Assembly: GCF_024343675.1 (NCBI RefSeq)
Contig: NZ_RJUD01000004.1
Coordinates: forward strand, 124,001-188,000
DNA: 64,000 nucleotides
Reading direction: 5' to 3'
Origin: Lacihabitans sp. CS3-21
GTDB lineage: Bacteria > Bacteroidota > Bacteroidia > Cytophagales > Spirosomataceae
Below are positions 42,782 through 52,058 of this stretch, piece by piece; position 1 is the stretch's first letter; every line of letters starts with the position of its first letter. Under the pieces are notes generated by a model that saw nothing but the letters and a program-made list of their open reading frames with translations, was not told the DNA's origin and did not search any database. The position numbers and the translations under genes were made by a program.

Positions 42782-44176
42782 ATGAAAGCACTAAAATTAC
42801 TCTCCATTTTGTTTTTAATTTCCCCTATCGTCAGTTTGGCAAAACTTCCATCTGAGGAGGAGGCTAACCTTGGCTGGAAAATAGGTTACACAGCCACCAA
42901 TTATGGAAAGAAGAAAGACCGAAATGATGGTTTCTTCAAACAATTCGATTTTGTGTGGAAACAAAATGAAAACCTTTATGTGGTAAAGAAAAAAATAATT
43001 CTCAAAAATGGTGACGAAACTCAAAACGCCTGGCTAGTAGACAAAAATGGTAGATTTCTTGCAAAAAAAACCTACACTGACATTGGAGATTTTTCAGAAG
43101 GAATGGCAGAGGTAACCTTTGGTCCTCATGACTTTTGCCATAGCTGTTATTTTACTGGAAGATATGATTTTGTAGTACACCTTAGCAACACACATGGATT
43201 CATCAATGAAAAAGGAGAAGAAGTAATATCACCTAAATATAGATTTATTAGAGGCAGCTTCAAAAACGGCGTTTGTTTGGTTGGTGTTTGGGATGATCAA
43301 TTGTATTTCGTGGACAAAGTAGGCAAACAAAAGTTTAATAAAATTTTCAAAGAAGGTGAACAATTCAAGGGTCATGTTGCAGGTGTAACTTTCAAAAATG
43401 GGGCAAAAAACTTCATTGACAAAAATGGCGAGGTTTTAGTTCCTAAGAAATATCTATACATTCAACCATTTAGTGAGGATTACACAGGCATGATAAGAGC
43501 CTATAAAACTTTGGGCAAAAAAGTTGGCTTTTGGACTTCGAATTGTGAAAACTTGGTTGCTCCTCTGTACGATTCTTTCAACTACGCAATGCTTAATGGA
43601 AACATAATGGTGGAGAAGAATGGCAAATTTGGCTTCATAGATATGTTTACAGGGCTGGAAACTATTCCAAATTCCTATAGCCAATATCGCTCTGACAAAA
43701 ACAGAAATTATGTGCTTTTAAAAAATAATTCAGATTGGTACAGACTTGACACTTTATATAAGGCTCAAAAAATTGGAAAAGGTGATGATATTCTCAGTTT
43801 AGGTTTTGGTCTTTACAAATTAAAAAGAAACGAAAAATGGGGTGTTGTAGATAGCCTTGGTGTTGTAAGGTCTGATTTTATTTTTGACCAAATTACTGAT
43901 TTGTACGCTGGAGAGTATTATATAGCTATGAAAGATCAGAATTATGGATTTATCAACGCAACTGGGAAAGTTTGCGTAGAACCAAAATATGACAATGTTG
44001 GTTTTCTAAAAGATGGCAATATTTATGGTCAAAAAGGGTTTTACCAATTCTCTTTAGACACCGAAGGCAAGATTTTAGATAAACAATTTAAGCCTGAAAT
44101 TATCAAAAATGCCTTTTTTGGAATTCTGATAACTTTGATGCTGGGCTTGACTGTTTATGTTTTCAAAGTAAAATAA
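42782..44176 (+). CDS. WG-repeat protein with signal peptide and C-terminal membrane helix
   Basis: The 464-residue protein begins with a signal peptide (MKALKLLSILFLISPIVSLA). Most of it consists of WG/KWG-like repeats of about 45-60 residues, for example WLVDKNGRFLAKKTYTDIGDF, HGFINEKGEEVISPKYRFI, KNFIDKNGEVLVPKKYLYI, KWGVVDSLGVVRSDFIFDQI and NYGFINATGKVCVEPKYDNV. A hydrophobic segment (FFGILITLMLGLTVYVFKVK) closes the protein, so it is tail-anchored with repeats probably in the periplasm. WG repeats form a solenoid or propeller of unknown role. The next gene begins 24 bp later and is likely co-transcribed. Confidence 0.88.
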   Translation: MKALKLLSILFLISPIVSLAKLPSEEEANLGWKIGYTATNYGKKKDRNDGFFKQFDFVWKQNENLYVVKKKIILKNGDETQNAWLVDKNGRFLAKKTYTDIGDFSEGMAEVTFGPHDFCHSCYFTGRYDFVVHLSNTHGFINEKGEEVISPKYRFIRGSFKNGVCLVGVWDDQLYFVDKVGKQKFNKIFKEGEQFKGHVAGVTFKNGAKNFIDKNGEVLVPKKYLYIQPFSEDYTGMIRAYKTLGKKVGFWTSNCENLVAPLYDSFNYAMLNGNIMVEKNGKFGFIDMFTGLETIPNSYSQYRSDKNRNYVLLKNNSDWYRLDTLYKAQKIGKGDDILSLGFGLYKLKRNEKWGVVDSLGVVRSDFIFDQITDLYAGEYYIAMKDQNYGFINATGKVCVEPKYDNVGFLKDGNIYGQKGFYQFSLDTEGKILDKQFKPEIIKNAFFGILITLMLGLTVYVFKVK

Positions 44177-44200
44177 AGTATTTTTTACAAAATCTAAACA

Positions 44201-45811
44201 ATGAAACCTCTGGTTAAATACTTATTTTCTTCGATATTCATTTTCGCATCTTATTGGACTATTGCCCAATCCAACACCTTCAAAATTTCAGGAAAAGTTG
44301 TAGACGAAGACAATATACCGCTAGAATTTGTAACAGTTTACATCAATTCTAGTTCTATTTTTACTCAAACTGACTCCTTAGGAAGTTTTACGCTCAATAT
44401 TCCGAGCAATAAAATTGATTTTGAATTAGTAGTTTCTATGGTAGGATTTACCATACAAAAACAAAAATTCACGAGATATACAGTTCCAAAATTCTTGATC
44501 GTAAAACTTGCAAATAATTCATTAAATGAGGTAGTTATTAAAGCCAAACAAGACAGATATTGGAGTCGAAAATGGCAGGTTTTCAGAAATGGGCTTTTAG
44601 GTGAAAATCAATTTGCTCGACAGTGCTCTTTTGAAAATAAAGAAAATATCCACCTAAGTTTAGATTATCGCAAAAAAACAGTTTTCGCCAATTCTTCCAA
44701 AACCTTCGTGGTTATTAATAAAGCCTTGGGTTATAAAATTCACATCGATCTTCATTCATTTAGTTCCGACGGTGTAAAAACAAACTATGCAGCATCTAAA
44801 TTCTACGAAGATAATTTGTCAACTGAGGAAAATAAGAGAAACGCTCAGTTGAATAACAGAAAAAAGGCTTTTGAAGCCACACCGAATTTATTTCTGCACA
44901 GTTTAGCCAAAAGAAACTTGGTCGATGCCAAGTTAGAAGTCTTCAAGATAATAAGTATGGTGGATGTTTTTTTAGGTAGAACTACTGTAAAACAACAAGT
45001 AGAAGAAGGTAAACTTGTAAAGGTTGCAGATTCTACCATTTATAGGTTTGATTCATTATCAAAAAGACATATTTTGTATTCTGAGTTACCCTTGTTGGTC
45101 TTTAACAAAAACGTACTTAATTATTTCCGAAATCCTTTCATCGACTACAACTATATGTTTTCTAAAATTGATCTTCCAAATCAGTTTGCAGTATTCACCG
45201 ACAATGGATTTATTTCGGGACCTAACGGTATTACTTTTTATTATCAATGGGGCAACGAGGGACTGGCTTCTGCCCTACCTGAAAATTACATTGTACCTTC
45301 TGAATCACCGAATGACACTGTTGAACCTCTAATACAATTGGTTTTTGAAACTAACCATACCAACGATACATTAAATTTTAACAGCTCTGTTATCAATAGC
45401 AACCAAACTATAGCCTATGAAAAATCTGTATTTGAAACAAAAGAGTCTGATAAGAACGATTTTGTAAAGCCCGATTTCGCATTCAAACCAAGTGAACTTG
45501 AAAAAGGAATGGACATTTTTACATTATTGAAAAGAATACCAGGCCTAAGGGTAACGCAAAATATGGAAACCGGAGATTACAGCATTTCACTTACTGGTTC
45601 CAACACCAACCTTGGGCAAAATGCAAATCAAGACAATACGCCTGCTTTACTTTTCAATAACCGAATCTTTTCAGGCCGAAGGGAGGTAATGTCCGTGTTA
45701 GAGTTTATAGAAACCAACAGAATTACCGAAATTGGGCTGGTAAAATATGGCAACGGTGCCATGATGGGAGCCCGTGGTGGGGCCGGCACCATCATTATAA
45801 AAACTGAATAA
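44201..45811 (+). CDS. CarboxypepD-regulatory-like protein with plug-like C-terminus and no beta-barrel
   Basis: This 536-residue protein has a signal peptide (about 1-23), then an Ig-like CarboxypepD-reg domain at about 27-110 (FKISGKVVDEDNIPLEFVTVYINS). The middle 250 residues are unrecognised, with WSRKWQVFRNGLLGENQFARQC near residue 125. The C-terminus resembles a TonB-receptor plug (ALLFNNRIFSGRREVMSVLEFIETNRITEIGLVKYGNGAMMGARGGAGTIIIKTE), yet the protein stops where the barrel would begin. The N-terminal part matches receptors, so it is either a truncated receptor or a soluble plug-like protein of its own family. No stop or frameshift is seen in the downstream 11 bp before uvrC. Confidence 0.7.
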   Translation: MKPLVKYLFSSIFIFASYWTIAQSNTFKISGKVVDEDNIPLEFVTVYINSSSIFTQTDSLGSFTLNIPSNKIDFELVVSMVGFTIQKQKFTRYTVPKFLIVKLANNSLNEVVIKAKQDRYWSRKWQVFRNGLLGENQFARQCSFENKENIHLSLDYRKKTVFANSSKTFVVINKALGYKIHIDLHSFSSDGVKTNYAASKFYEDNLSTEENKRNAQLNNRKKAFEATPNLFLHSLAKRNLVDAKLEVFKIISMVDVFLGRTTVKQQVEEGKLVKVADSTIYRFDSLSKRHILYSELPLLVFNKNVLNYFRNPFIDYNYMFSKIDLPNQFAVFTDNGFISGPNGITFYYQWGNEGLASALPENYIVPSESPNDTVEPLIQLVFETNHTNDTLNFNSSVINSNQTIAYEKSVFETKESDKNDFVKPDFAFKPSELEKGMDIFTLLKRIPGLRVTQNMETGDYSISLTGSNTNLGQNANQDNTPALLFNNRIFSGRREVMSVLEFIETNRITEIGLVKYGNGAMMGARGGAGTIIIKTE

Positions 45812-45822
45812 TACCTATTAAA

Positions 45823-47637
45823 TCAACTTTCCTTTTCCAAAAACTCCTTTATTCTTCGGGCTTTGTCTTTACCCAATAGCGTTATCAATTCCTCGTCTGG
45901 AGCATTTTTAATGTTTGGAATCGACTTAAAATGATTCAATATCTTAGTAGCTGTATTTTTGCCAATGCCTGGAGCCGACTCTAAACTACTGATAAGGAAG
46001 TTTTTACTCCGACGATTTCTGTGATGTGTAATGCCAAATCGGTGTGCCTCGTCTCTACATCTTTGGATGAGTTTTAAAGATTCTGATTTCTTATCAATAT
46101 AAATGGGAAGTGTATCTTCAGGAAAATAAATTTCTTCAAGTCGTTTGGCGATGCCTATAATTGGAATTTGCCCATATATGCCCAACGACTTTAGAGCATC
46201 ACAAGCCGCAGAGAGTTGGCCTTTGCCACCGTCGATGATGATTAAATCGGGCAAATCGGCTTTTTCTTCCAACAATCTTGCGTATCTTCTACCCACTACC
46301 TCGTTCATGGTAGCAAAGTCGTCAGGACCAACGACTGTCTTAGGAATGTAATGCCTGTAATCTCTGGTCGAAGGTTGCCCATTCATGAAACATACCATAG
46401 CAGAGACCGGATTTGTACCTTGAATGTTAGAGTTATCAAAACACTCAATATGCCTTGGCAGATTTTTGAGCTGCAAATCTTGCTTTAACTTTATTAAAAC
46501 CCTGTCTCTTTTATTGGTAGTTCCGCTAGCTGCTGCAGCATCTCTTTCAGCTTTATCATGTCTAAAATACATGATATTCCTGAGCGACATCTCAATTAAT
46601 TTCTTCTTATCTCCTATTTGTGGAATAATGATATTGGCTTTAAAATCAATATCAGGGTTGATATTGCTAATGATTTCCTTAGCTTCGCTTTCGTATGTAT
46701 GTCTTAAATCAAAAATCACAATTCCCAAAATCTCTTCATCGGTTTCATCCAAACGTTTTTTGACTTCCAGTGTTTGGGTACGGATAATGGTGCCATTAAC
46801 TACCTTCAAATAATTCACATAACCCGCCGACTCATCAGATTGTATCGTAAAAACGTCGGCATCCTGAATAGTTGGTGTAACAACGGTGGCTTTTGATTGA
46901 TAATTCTCTAAAAACTCAAGTTTCAACTTATATTGATGAGCGTCTTCAAATGCCATTTTCGCTGCAGATTCGCTCATTTTCTCCTGAAAATACTTCTTTG
47001 CTGGCGAAAGATTACCTTTTAGTATTTGATGAATCTGATCTATTTCTTTTAAATAATCAGCTTCGGATTGAAGGTTTTCACAAGGTCCTTTACAATTGCC
47101 AATGTGATATTCAAGACAAATTTTAAATTTCTTTGCCCAAACATTTTCTTCACTGAGGTTGTATTTGCAGGTACGGATTGTAAACAAACTCGTGAACATA
47201 TCCAACAATGCATACATTGCTTTGGCGTTTACATAAGGACCATATAATTTCCCACGGCCTTTATCTTCTATTCTCCTGGTTGTAATAACTCTAGGAAAAC
47301 GTTCATTCGTTATACAGACATAAGGATACGTTTTATCGTCTCTTAATAGAATATTATATTTTGGTTGATGTTCTTTTATAAGGGTATTTTCGAGCAAAAG
47401 AGCGTCCCATTCAGTTGGAACTACTGTATATTCCAGCCTATGGATGTTCAAAATCAACCTTCTAGTTTTTCTATCTACCCTTTCAAAATTATAGAAATAA
47501 CTACTGATACGATTTTTCAGACTTTTGGCCTTGCCTACATATATTATAGTCCCTTCCTCATCGAAATATTTATAAATACCCGGCTCGCCAGGCAATCTAG
47601 AGATAATGTCTTTGTAGTCAAATTTAATATCGGCCAT
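45823..47637 (-). CDS. uvrC: Excinuclease ABC subunit C
   Basis: Started at the ATG at 47637 (MADIKFDYKDIISRLPGEPGIYKY), it is 604 residues; an in-frame extension to 47706 has no family likeness. It has the GIY-YIG nuclease (PGIYKYFDEEGTIIYVGKAKSLKNRI, about 19-44), a UVR motif (about 215-250), the RNase H-like UvrC endonuclease domain (LPRHIECFDNSNIQGTNPVSAMVCF, LPDLIIIDGGKGQLSAACDAL) and a C-terminal helix-hairpin-helix (ESAPGIGKNTATKILNHF). It makes both incisions around DNA lesions in the UvrABC pathway. No other uvr gene is in the window. Confidence 0.97.
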   Translation of the reverse strand: MADIKFDYKDIISRLPGEPGIYKYFDEEGTIIYVGKAKSLKNRISSYFYNFERVDRKTRRLILNIHRLEYTVVPTEWDALLLENTLIKEHQPKYNILLRDDKTYPYVCITNERFPRVITTRRIEDKGRGKLYGPYVNAKAMYALLDMFTSLFTIRTCKYNLSEENVWAKKFKICLEYHIGNCKGPCENLQSEADYLKEIDQIHQILKGNLSPAKKYFQEKMSESAAKMAFEDAHQYKLKLEFLENYQSKATVVTPTIQDADVFTIQSDESAGYVNYLKVVNGTIIRTQTLEVKKRLDETDEEILGIVIFDLRHTYESEAKEIISNINPDIDFKANIIIPQIGDKKKLIEMSLRNIMYFRHDKAERDAAAASGTTNKRDRVLIKLKQDLQLKNLPRHIECFDNSNIQGTNPVSAMVCFMNGQPSTRDYRHYIPKTVVGPDDFATMNEVVGRRYARLLEEKADLPDLIIIDGGKGQLSAACDALKSLGIYGQIPIIGIAKRLEEIYFPEDTLPIYIDKKSESLKLIQRCRDEAHRFGITHHRNRRSKNFLISSLESAPGIGKNTATKILNHFKSIPNIKNAPDEELITLLGKDKARRIKEFLEKES

Positions 47638-47783
47638 TATATCTTTTGAAAGAATAGAATTGTTTGAGCGAAAAAAAACGTGTAATTGATATACAAACAA
47701 GCACAACCTGATTTAAGTTTTTCAGATATTTAAACCTCTGAAAAACAAAATTAGATTTTAATAATTGAAAGAATGTTTAATTT

Positions 47784-48116
47784 CTATTTCTTAGAAAAAG
47801 AAACTAAAATCAAGACCAAAGCCGTAAATCCGAGGCCCAAAGATTCACGGCCCAGCTCAATATTGATAGTTTTCATGCCCAAAGTATTGAGCATAACGCC
47901 TTCCCACTCAGGTGGAAACTGATTAACCGCCCAAAACAAGTAAGGAATTCCCACCAAAAGCAAAGTATTTCCAGAGAGTTTTCCTTTTGATTTTTGAAAC
48001 AAAAGATAAATCGGGAACAAATATGTGGGTATCCAAAGCCAAGGATCAGGGTCATTATATTGCACAGCTGTGAAATAAACGAACACCAACATTAAAAAAT
48101 AATATATGAATTTCAT
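47784..48116 (-). CDS. Tmemb_220 family membrane protein
   Basis: The 110-residue protein is a member of the transmembrane protein 220 family with the hallmark YFTAVQYNDPDPWLWIPTYLFP at about 14-35. Four hydrophobic segments are visible, including LLVGIPYLFWAVNQF and LGLGFTALVLILVSF. The family's function is unknown. It is a single gene with no clear partner; 146 bp separate it from the uvrC start and the SRP RNA lies beyond its 5' end on the other strand. Confidence 0.88.
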   Translation of the reverse strand: MKFIYYFLMLVFVYFTAVQYNDPDPWLWIPTYLFPIYLLFQKSKGKLSGNTLLLVGIPYLFWAVNQFPPEWEGVMLNTLGMKTINIELGRESLGLGFTALVLILVSFSKK

Positions 48117-48224
48117 AAAGGTTTTGTTAAAAGGTCGAAGTAATTACATTTAATCCAACAAAGCAAAAAAAAGAAACTGATTGTAATCAGGATTAAAAAA
48201 ATATCTAAATAATTGGCTGAGCGT

Positions 48225-48254
48225 TTGTCAAACCGAAGAAACTTCGTACTTTTG
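48225..48254 (+). promoter_or_regulatory. Promoter of the SRP RNA gene
   Basis: TTG at 48225-48227 is followed after 19 bases by TACTTTTG at 48247-48254, a perfect Bacteroidota promoter, four bases before the first base-paired nucleotide of the SRP RNA. Confidence 0.85.
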
Positions 48255-48258
48255 TGAC

Positions 48259-48345
48259 GGCAAATTACCAGCTCCTGCTGAATCCCCCAGGACCGGAAGG
48301 TAGCAAGGGTAGGCGGTTGTAGCGGTGAATTTGCCATTTTTTTTT
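48259..48345 (+). ncRNA. ffs: Bacterial signal recognition particle RNA (small type), with its terminator
   Basis: The conserved apical domain is exact: CCCCCAGGACCGGAAGGTAG followed by CAAGGGTAGG, containing the GGAA tetraloop and symmetric and asymmetric internal loops that bind Ffh. The closing helix is GGCAAATT (48259-48266) with AATTTGCC (48328-48335), giving a core of 77 nt, the short SRP RNA type without an Alu domain. T(9) follows at 48337-48345, so the closing helix doubles as the terminator stem. It directs ribosome-nascent chain targeting with Ffh and FtsY. Confidence 0.95.
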
Positions 48346-48380
48346 GACTCTTCCTTAGTTTTTCAATCAAATATTATATC

Positions 48381-49037
48381 ATGAAGTTTTTTATTGACAC
48401 CGCAAGCCTTTCAGAAATCAAAGAGGCTCAGGATTTAGGTATTTTAGATGGCGTTACGACCAACCCTTCGCTTATGGCGAAAGAAGGAATTGGCGGTGAA
48501 GAAAATGTCAGAAAACACTATAAAGCAATCTGCGAAATCGTAGACGGCGATGTTAGTGCTGAAGTGATCTCTACTGACTACGAAGGCATGATTCGCGAAG
48601 GTGAAGAATTGGTAAAGATTGACGATCAGATTGTGGTCAAAATACCCATGATAAAAGATGGTATTAAAGCCATCAAATATTTTTCAGAAAGAGGTATAAG
48701 AACAAACTGCACTTTGGTATTTTCGGCTGGTCAAGCACTTTTGGCAGCCAAAGCAGGTGCTACCTATGTTTCACCTTTTGTGGGCAGATTAGATGATATT
48801 AGCACAGATGGTCTTGGGTTAATTGAAGAAATTAGAACGATTTACGACAACTATGGATATGAAACGCAAATATTGGCTGCCTCTGTAAGACACCCAATGC
48901 ATATTTTAGGTTGTGCAAAAATCGGAGCTGACGTTATGACTGGACCACTTTCGGCCATTCTAGCCCTCTTGAATCACCCTTTGACAGATAGTGGCCTTGC
49001 AAAATTCCTTTCGGATCACGCCAAGGTTAACAAATAA
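48381..49037 (+). CDS. fsa: Fructose-6-phosphate aldolase / small transaldolase
   Basis: The 218-residue protein is a short transaldolase of the TalC/FSA group: [36 protein letters not shown] (about 1-36), [22 protein letters not shown] (about 86, where the Schiff-base Lys is that of VVKIPM), [32 protein letters not shown] and [26 protein letters not shown]. It splits or forms fructose 6-phosphate with dihydroxyacetone and glyceraldehyde 3-phosphate, or acts as a true transaldolase in the pentose phosphate pathway. It has its own terminator 10 bp after the stop. Confidence 0.94.
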   Translation: MKFFIDTASLSEIKEAQDLGILDGVTTNPSLMAKEGIGGEENVRKHYKAICEIVDGDVSAEVISTDYEGMIREGEELVKIDDQIVVKIPMIKDGIKAIKYFSERGIRTNCTLVFSAGQALLAAKAGATYVSPFVGRLDDISTDGLGLIEEIRTIYDNYGYETQILAASVRHPMHILGCAKIGADVMTGPLSAILALLNHPLTDSGLAKFLSDHAKVNK

Positions 49038-49047
49038 TATTTAATTT

Positions 49048-49075
49048 AGGCGGAAAATTTTTTCCGCCTTTTTTT
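49048..49075 (+). terminator. Intrinsic terminator of fsa
   Basis: AGGCGGAAA and TTTCCGCCT pair around an ATTT loop, followed by a T run. It ends 7 bp before the ATG of the FtsE-like gene. Confidence 0.9.
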
Positions 49076-49082
49076 ATCTACC

Positions 49083-49766
49083 ATGAGCGAAGCTGTAATT
49101 TCACTTTCTAATGCATACATTTATCAGAAAGAGAATCTTATTCTTTCTGACGTAAATTTCACTATAAACAAAGGTGAGTTTGTTTACTTAATCGGTAAAA
49201 CAGGTAGCGGAAAAAGTTCCTTACTAAAAACGCTATATGCCGATCTCTGGCTTGAAAAGGGAAGTTGTACAGTAGCTGGATTTAAGCTAGAAAATATTAA
49301 ATATAAGGAAATCCCGTTTTTAAGAAGGAAAATCGGAATCATTTTTCAAGATTTTCAATTATTGCCAGATAGAAATATACTTCAAAATTTGAGGTTTTTT
49401 ATGGAGGCTATGGGATGGGTAGATATAAAAAAGATTGACGATAGGATAGTTGAAGTCCTAGAATTGGTTGGCTTGCCCGATGTTTTAAAAAAAATGCCTC
49501 ACCAGCTTTCTGGAGGTGAACAACAGAGAATTGCAATTGGTAGAGCTTTGCTAAATCATCCCGAGATACTATTTGCGGACGAACCCACTGGAAATTTGGA
49601 TCCAGAAAAATCAATTGAAATTCTAAAATTGTTCTTTAAAATAAATGAAGTTTCGGAAACTGCTGTATTAATGGCAACCCACGAACTTGATTTAATAGAA
49701 AGATTTCCGAGAAGAACGCTTTACTGTGATGGGGGTGTAATTAATGACCTCACAGGTAACTCGTGA
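49083..49766 (+). CDS. ftsE: Cell division ATP-binding protein FtsE
   Basis: The 227-residue ABC ATPase has Walker A GKTGSGKSS (about 38-46), Q-loop IIFQDFQLLPDRNILQNL, signature LSGGEQQRIAIGRALL (about 141) and Walker B EILFADEPTGNLDPEKS. The VYLIGKTGSGKSSLLKTLY and DFQLLPD motifs are typical of FtsE. It pairs with FtsX (gene at 56245 here) to regulate cell-wall hydrolases at the septum, though the two genes lie 6.5 kb apart. It has its own transcript just after the fsa terminator. Its last 17 bases overlap the convergent outer-membrane gene. Confidence 0.88.
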   Translation: MSEAVISLSNAYIYQKENLILSDVNFTINKGEFVYLIGKTGSGKSSLLKTLYADLWLEKGSCTVAGFKLENIKYKEIPFLRRKIGIIFQDFQLLPDRNILQNLRFFMEAMGWVDIKKIDDRIVEVLELVGLPDVLKKMPHQLSGGEQQRIAIGRALLNHPEILFADEPTGNLDPEKSIEILKLFFKINEVSETAVLMATHELDLIERFPRRTLYCDGGVINDLTGNS

Positions 49767-50454
49767 TACCCACTTTGAAATAGACACTTTGAGGTTTTAC
49801 CGACTTTTTAGCATCAATTACCTCATAATCAGCGGTAAACCCAACTCGATCTCTGTCAATAATTTTGACAGAATTAGATTGTGTGTAACCAAGTCCAAAA
49901 TCTACATAAGTAAATGGTCTCTTCTGACCAGAAATTTTTATACTGCTCCCCATTTCGAGATTATAACTTAATGTGGTAGCCGAAAATCCATAAACTTTAT
50001 AAACTTCATCTTGACCAGCATTTTCCATCATTCTAGAAAAATATAACTTAGGACCTAATCCTCCATCCAAATACGGCACTACTTTTCTTATAGCTAAATT
50101 TGGCAAATATCTAAATTTTAAAAGCGTCCAAACTTGCCGATGATTCATGAAAAAATCACCTTGTGCGGGTGGCAAGAAAAATGAATTTTGTTTGTTACCA
50201 GAAATTCCAAATTCTCCTCCCAAAAGAATCGAACTCAACTCGCCAGCTTTTTTTCTTGGATTTACTAAGTACGAAAAAGATATCCCTGAGCTATTCAATT
50301 TAGAAAAATCAGATGAAATCGCCTTTTTAAATTGCCCTAAAGGGCTTTTAACATAAAATGAAATATTATAAAAACCCTTATATATTACATCCTTAGGTTC
50401 TTCTTGAGCAAAACCTTTGATAGACAACAAAAACAGAAATAAAACTTTCTTCAT
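49750..50454 (-). CDS. Outer-membrane beta-barrel-like protein of unknown function
   Basis: The 234-residue protein has a signal peptide (MKKVLFLFLLSIKGFAQ) and alternating hydrophobic strands ending YFKVGITSYL, consistent with a small outer-membrane barrel; GGEFGISG, VPYLDGGLGPKLYF and TYVDFGLGYTQS are typical strand-turn pieces of OmpW/OmpX-type porin-like proteins. No family name is certain. It lies 2 bp after porX on the same strand, so it is co-transcribed and may be controlled with or by PorX. Confidence 0.75.
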   Translation of the reverse strand: MKKVLFLFLLSIKGFAQEEPKDVIYKGFYNISFYVKSPLGQFKKAISSDFSKLNSSGISFSYLVNPRKKAGELSSILLGGEFGISGNKQNSFFLPPAQGDFFMNHRQVWTLLKFRYLPNLAIRKVVPYLDGGLGPKLYFSRMMENAGQDEVYKVYGFSATTLSYNLEMGSSIKISGQKRPFTYVDFGLGYTQSNSVKIIDRDRVGFTADYEVIDAKKSVKPQSVYFKVGITSYL

Positions 50455-50456
50455 AT

Positions 50457-52022
50457 CTATTTGGCCTTCAATACAGCAAAAGGAATAATTACTTCTTCTA
50501 ACGAAACGCCGCCGTGCTGAAAAGTATCTCTGTAATGGCTTACATAATGGTTGTAATTGTTGGGATAAGCAAAGAAATAATCACAAGTAGTAAAGAAATA
50601 AGAAGTGGATAAATTTGGACTAGGTAACTTATAAGTCTCTGGTTTTCTGACCTCTATCACAAAATCTCGCTTATCATCTAGGTTGAGATTTCTTCCTTGT
50701 TTATATCTCAAGTTCGTATTTACATTTCTGTCGCCCACTATCCTTTTGGCATTTTTAACTTTTACCATTCCATGGTCTGTTGTTATAATTAGTCTGCCAT
50801 TTTTTGAAGCTATTAACTTTAAGAAATCTAACATTGGCGAGTGTTGAATCCAAGACTTAGTAATGGATCTATAGGCAGCCTCATCAGGTGCAAGTTCTTT
50901 TATAACGGCCATGTCTGTTCTGGCATGCGAAAGCATATCAATAAAGTTGTACACCACTACTACTAGATCATCTTTCATTAGATTGTTAAAATTGTCCACC
51001 AATGACTTCGCCTGACCATTATTGAGTATTTTGTGATAAGAAAACTTTTGCTGTAAGTTGTTCTTTTTCAATTGTCTTCTCAAAAACTCATCTTCATTTT
51101 TATTTAAACCATCTTCATTATCTCCTTCATCATTTACCCAAATATCAGCATGCTGCTTTGACATTTCCAGTGGCGTTAATCCCGCAAAAATCGAATTTCT
51201 AGCATAAGAAGTTGCCGTAGGCAAAATAGAAAAGTAAGTTTCGTCAGATTCAATTGTAAAAAACTCGCCTATGATGTCTTCCATTATTTTCCATTGATCA
51301 AGCCTGAAATTATCAATCAGAATAAAAAACAACGGAGAACCTCCGTTTAAAAGCGGAAACACCTTTGTCTTCAACAGATTGTGCGACATGACAGGCTTCT
51401 TTACATTTGGATCCGTCATCCAACTTGCGTAATTATCCTCAATAAAGTCTGAAAAACGAGCATTAGCTTCAGCTTTTTGCATTTGGAAAACCTCTTCCAT
51501 TGATTTATCAGAAGAACGATCAATTTCTAATTCCCAAAACACTAGCTTTTTATAGATTTCTGACCACTCATTAAAGTCCAATTCATCATTATATTGCATG
51601 CTCAATTGTCTAAAATCTTGCATGTAACTCGAATTGGTTTTTTCGGAAACCAACCTTTTGTTATCCAAAAGTTTTTTTATGGAGAGTAATATTTGGTTTG
51701 GATTGATCGGTTTTATGAGATAATCAGCAATTTTAGATCCTATGGCCTCTTCCATGATCCTTTCTTCTTCAGATTTGGTAATCATAACTACAGGAATCGT
51801 GGGCTTTATTTTCTTGATTTGGACCAATGTATCCAAGCCCGTCATACCGGCCATCATTTCATCTAAAAAAATGATATCATAGTTGTTTTTTTCGACTAAA
51901 TCCAAGGCATCGGCACCACTTGGCACTGGCGTAACATCGTATCCTTTATTTTCAAGAAAAACTATATATGGTTTAAGTAGTTCAATTTCGTCGTCAGCCC
52001 ATAGAATGGTGAATCGTTGCAT
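50457..52022 (-). CDS. porX: Type IX secretion response regulator PorX (REC + PglZ-type phosphatase)
   Basis: The 521-residue protein has an N-terminal receiver domain (about 4-125) with the acidic pair WADDEIELL and phospho-acceptor Asp54 in YDIIFLDEMMAGMTG; the Lys of YLIKPINPNQ (about 104) is conserved. A linker helix follows, then a PglZ/alkaline-phosphatase-like domain (from about 200: PLFFILIDNFRLDQWKIME, VVVVYNFIDMLSHARTDM, ITTDHGMVKVKNAKRI). This fusion is PorX, the regulator that controls type IX secretion genes with PorY and a SigP ECF factor. The gene precedes a barrel protein by 2 bp. No other secretion gene is in the window. Confidence 0.93.
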   Translation of the reverse strand: MQRFTILWADDEIELLKPYIVFLENKGYDVTPVPSGADALDLVEKNNYDIIFLDEMMAGMTGLDTLVQIKKIKPTIPVVMITKSEEERIMEEAIGSKIADYLIKPINPNQILLSIKKLLDNKRLVSEKTNSSYMQDFRQLSMQYNDELDFNEWSEIYKKLVFWELEIDRSSDKSMEEVFQMQKAEANARFSDFIEDNYASWMTDPNVKKPVMSHNLLKTKVFPLLNGGSPLFFILIDNFRLDQWKIMEDIIGEFFTIESDETYFSILPTATSYARNSIFAGLTPLEMSKQHADIWVNDEGDNEDGLNKNEDEFLRRQLKKNNLQQKFSYHKILNNGQAKSLVDNFNNLMKDDLVVVVYNFIDMLSHARTDMAVIKELAPDEAAYRSITKSWIQHSPMLDFLKLIASKNGRLIITTDHGMVKVKNAKRIVGDRNVNTNLRYKQGRNLNLDDKRDFVIEVRKPETYKLPSPNLSTSYFFTTCDYFFAYPNNYNHYVSHYRDTFQHGGVSLEEVIIPFAVLKAK

Positions 52023-52058
52023 AAATTGTTTTTTTTTAATGTTATATAGTTCTATACG

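Noticed and set aside
48113-48370. An 85-codon frame on the minus strand over the SRP RNA
   Set aside because: It is antisense to the SRP RNA and its promoter and has no protein-like features.
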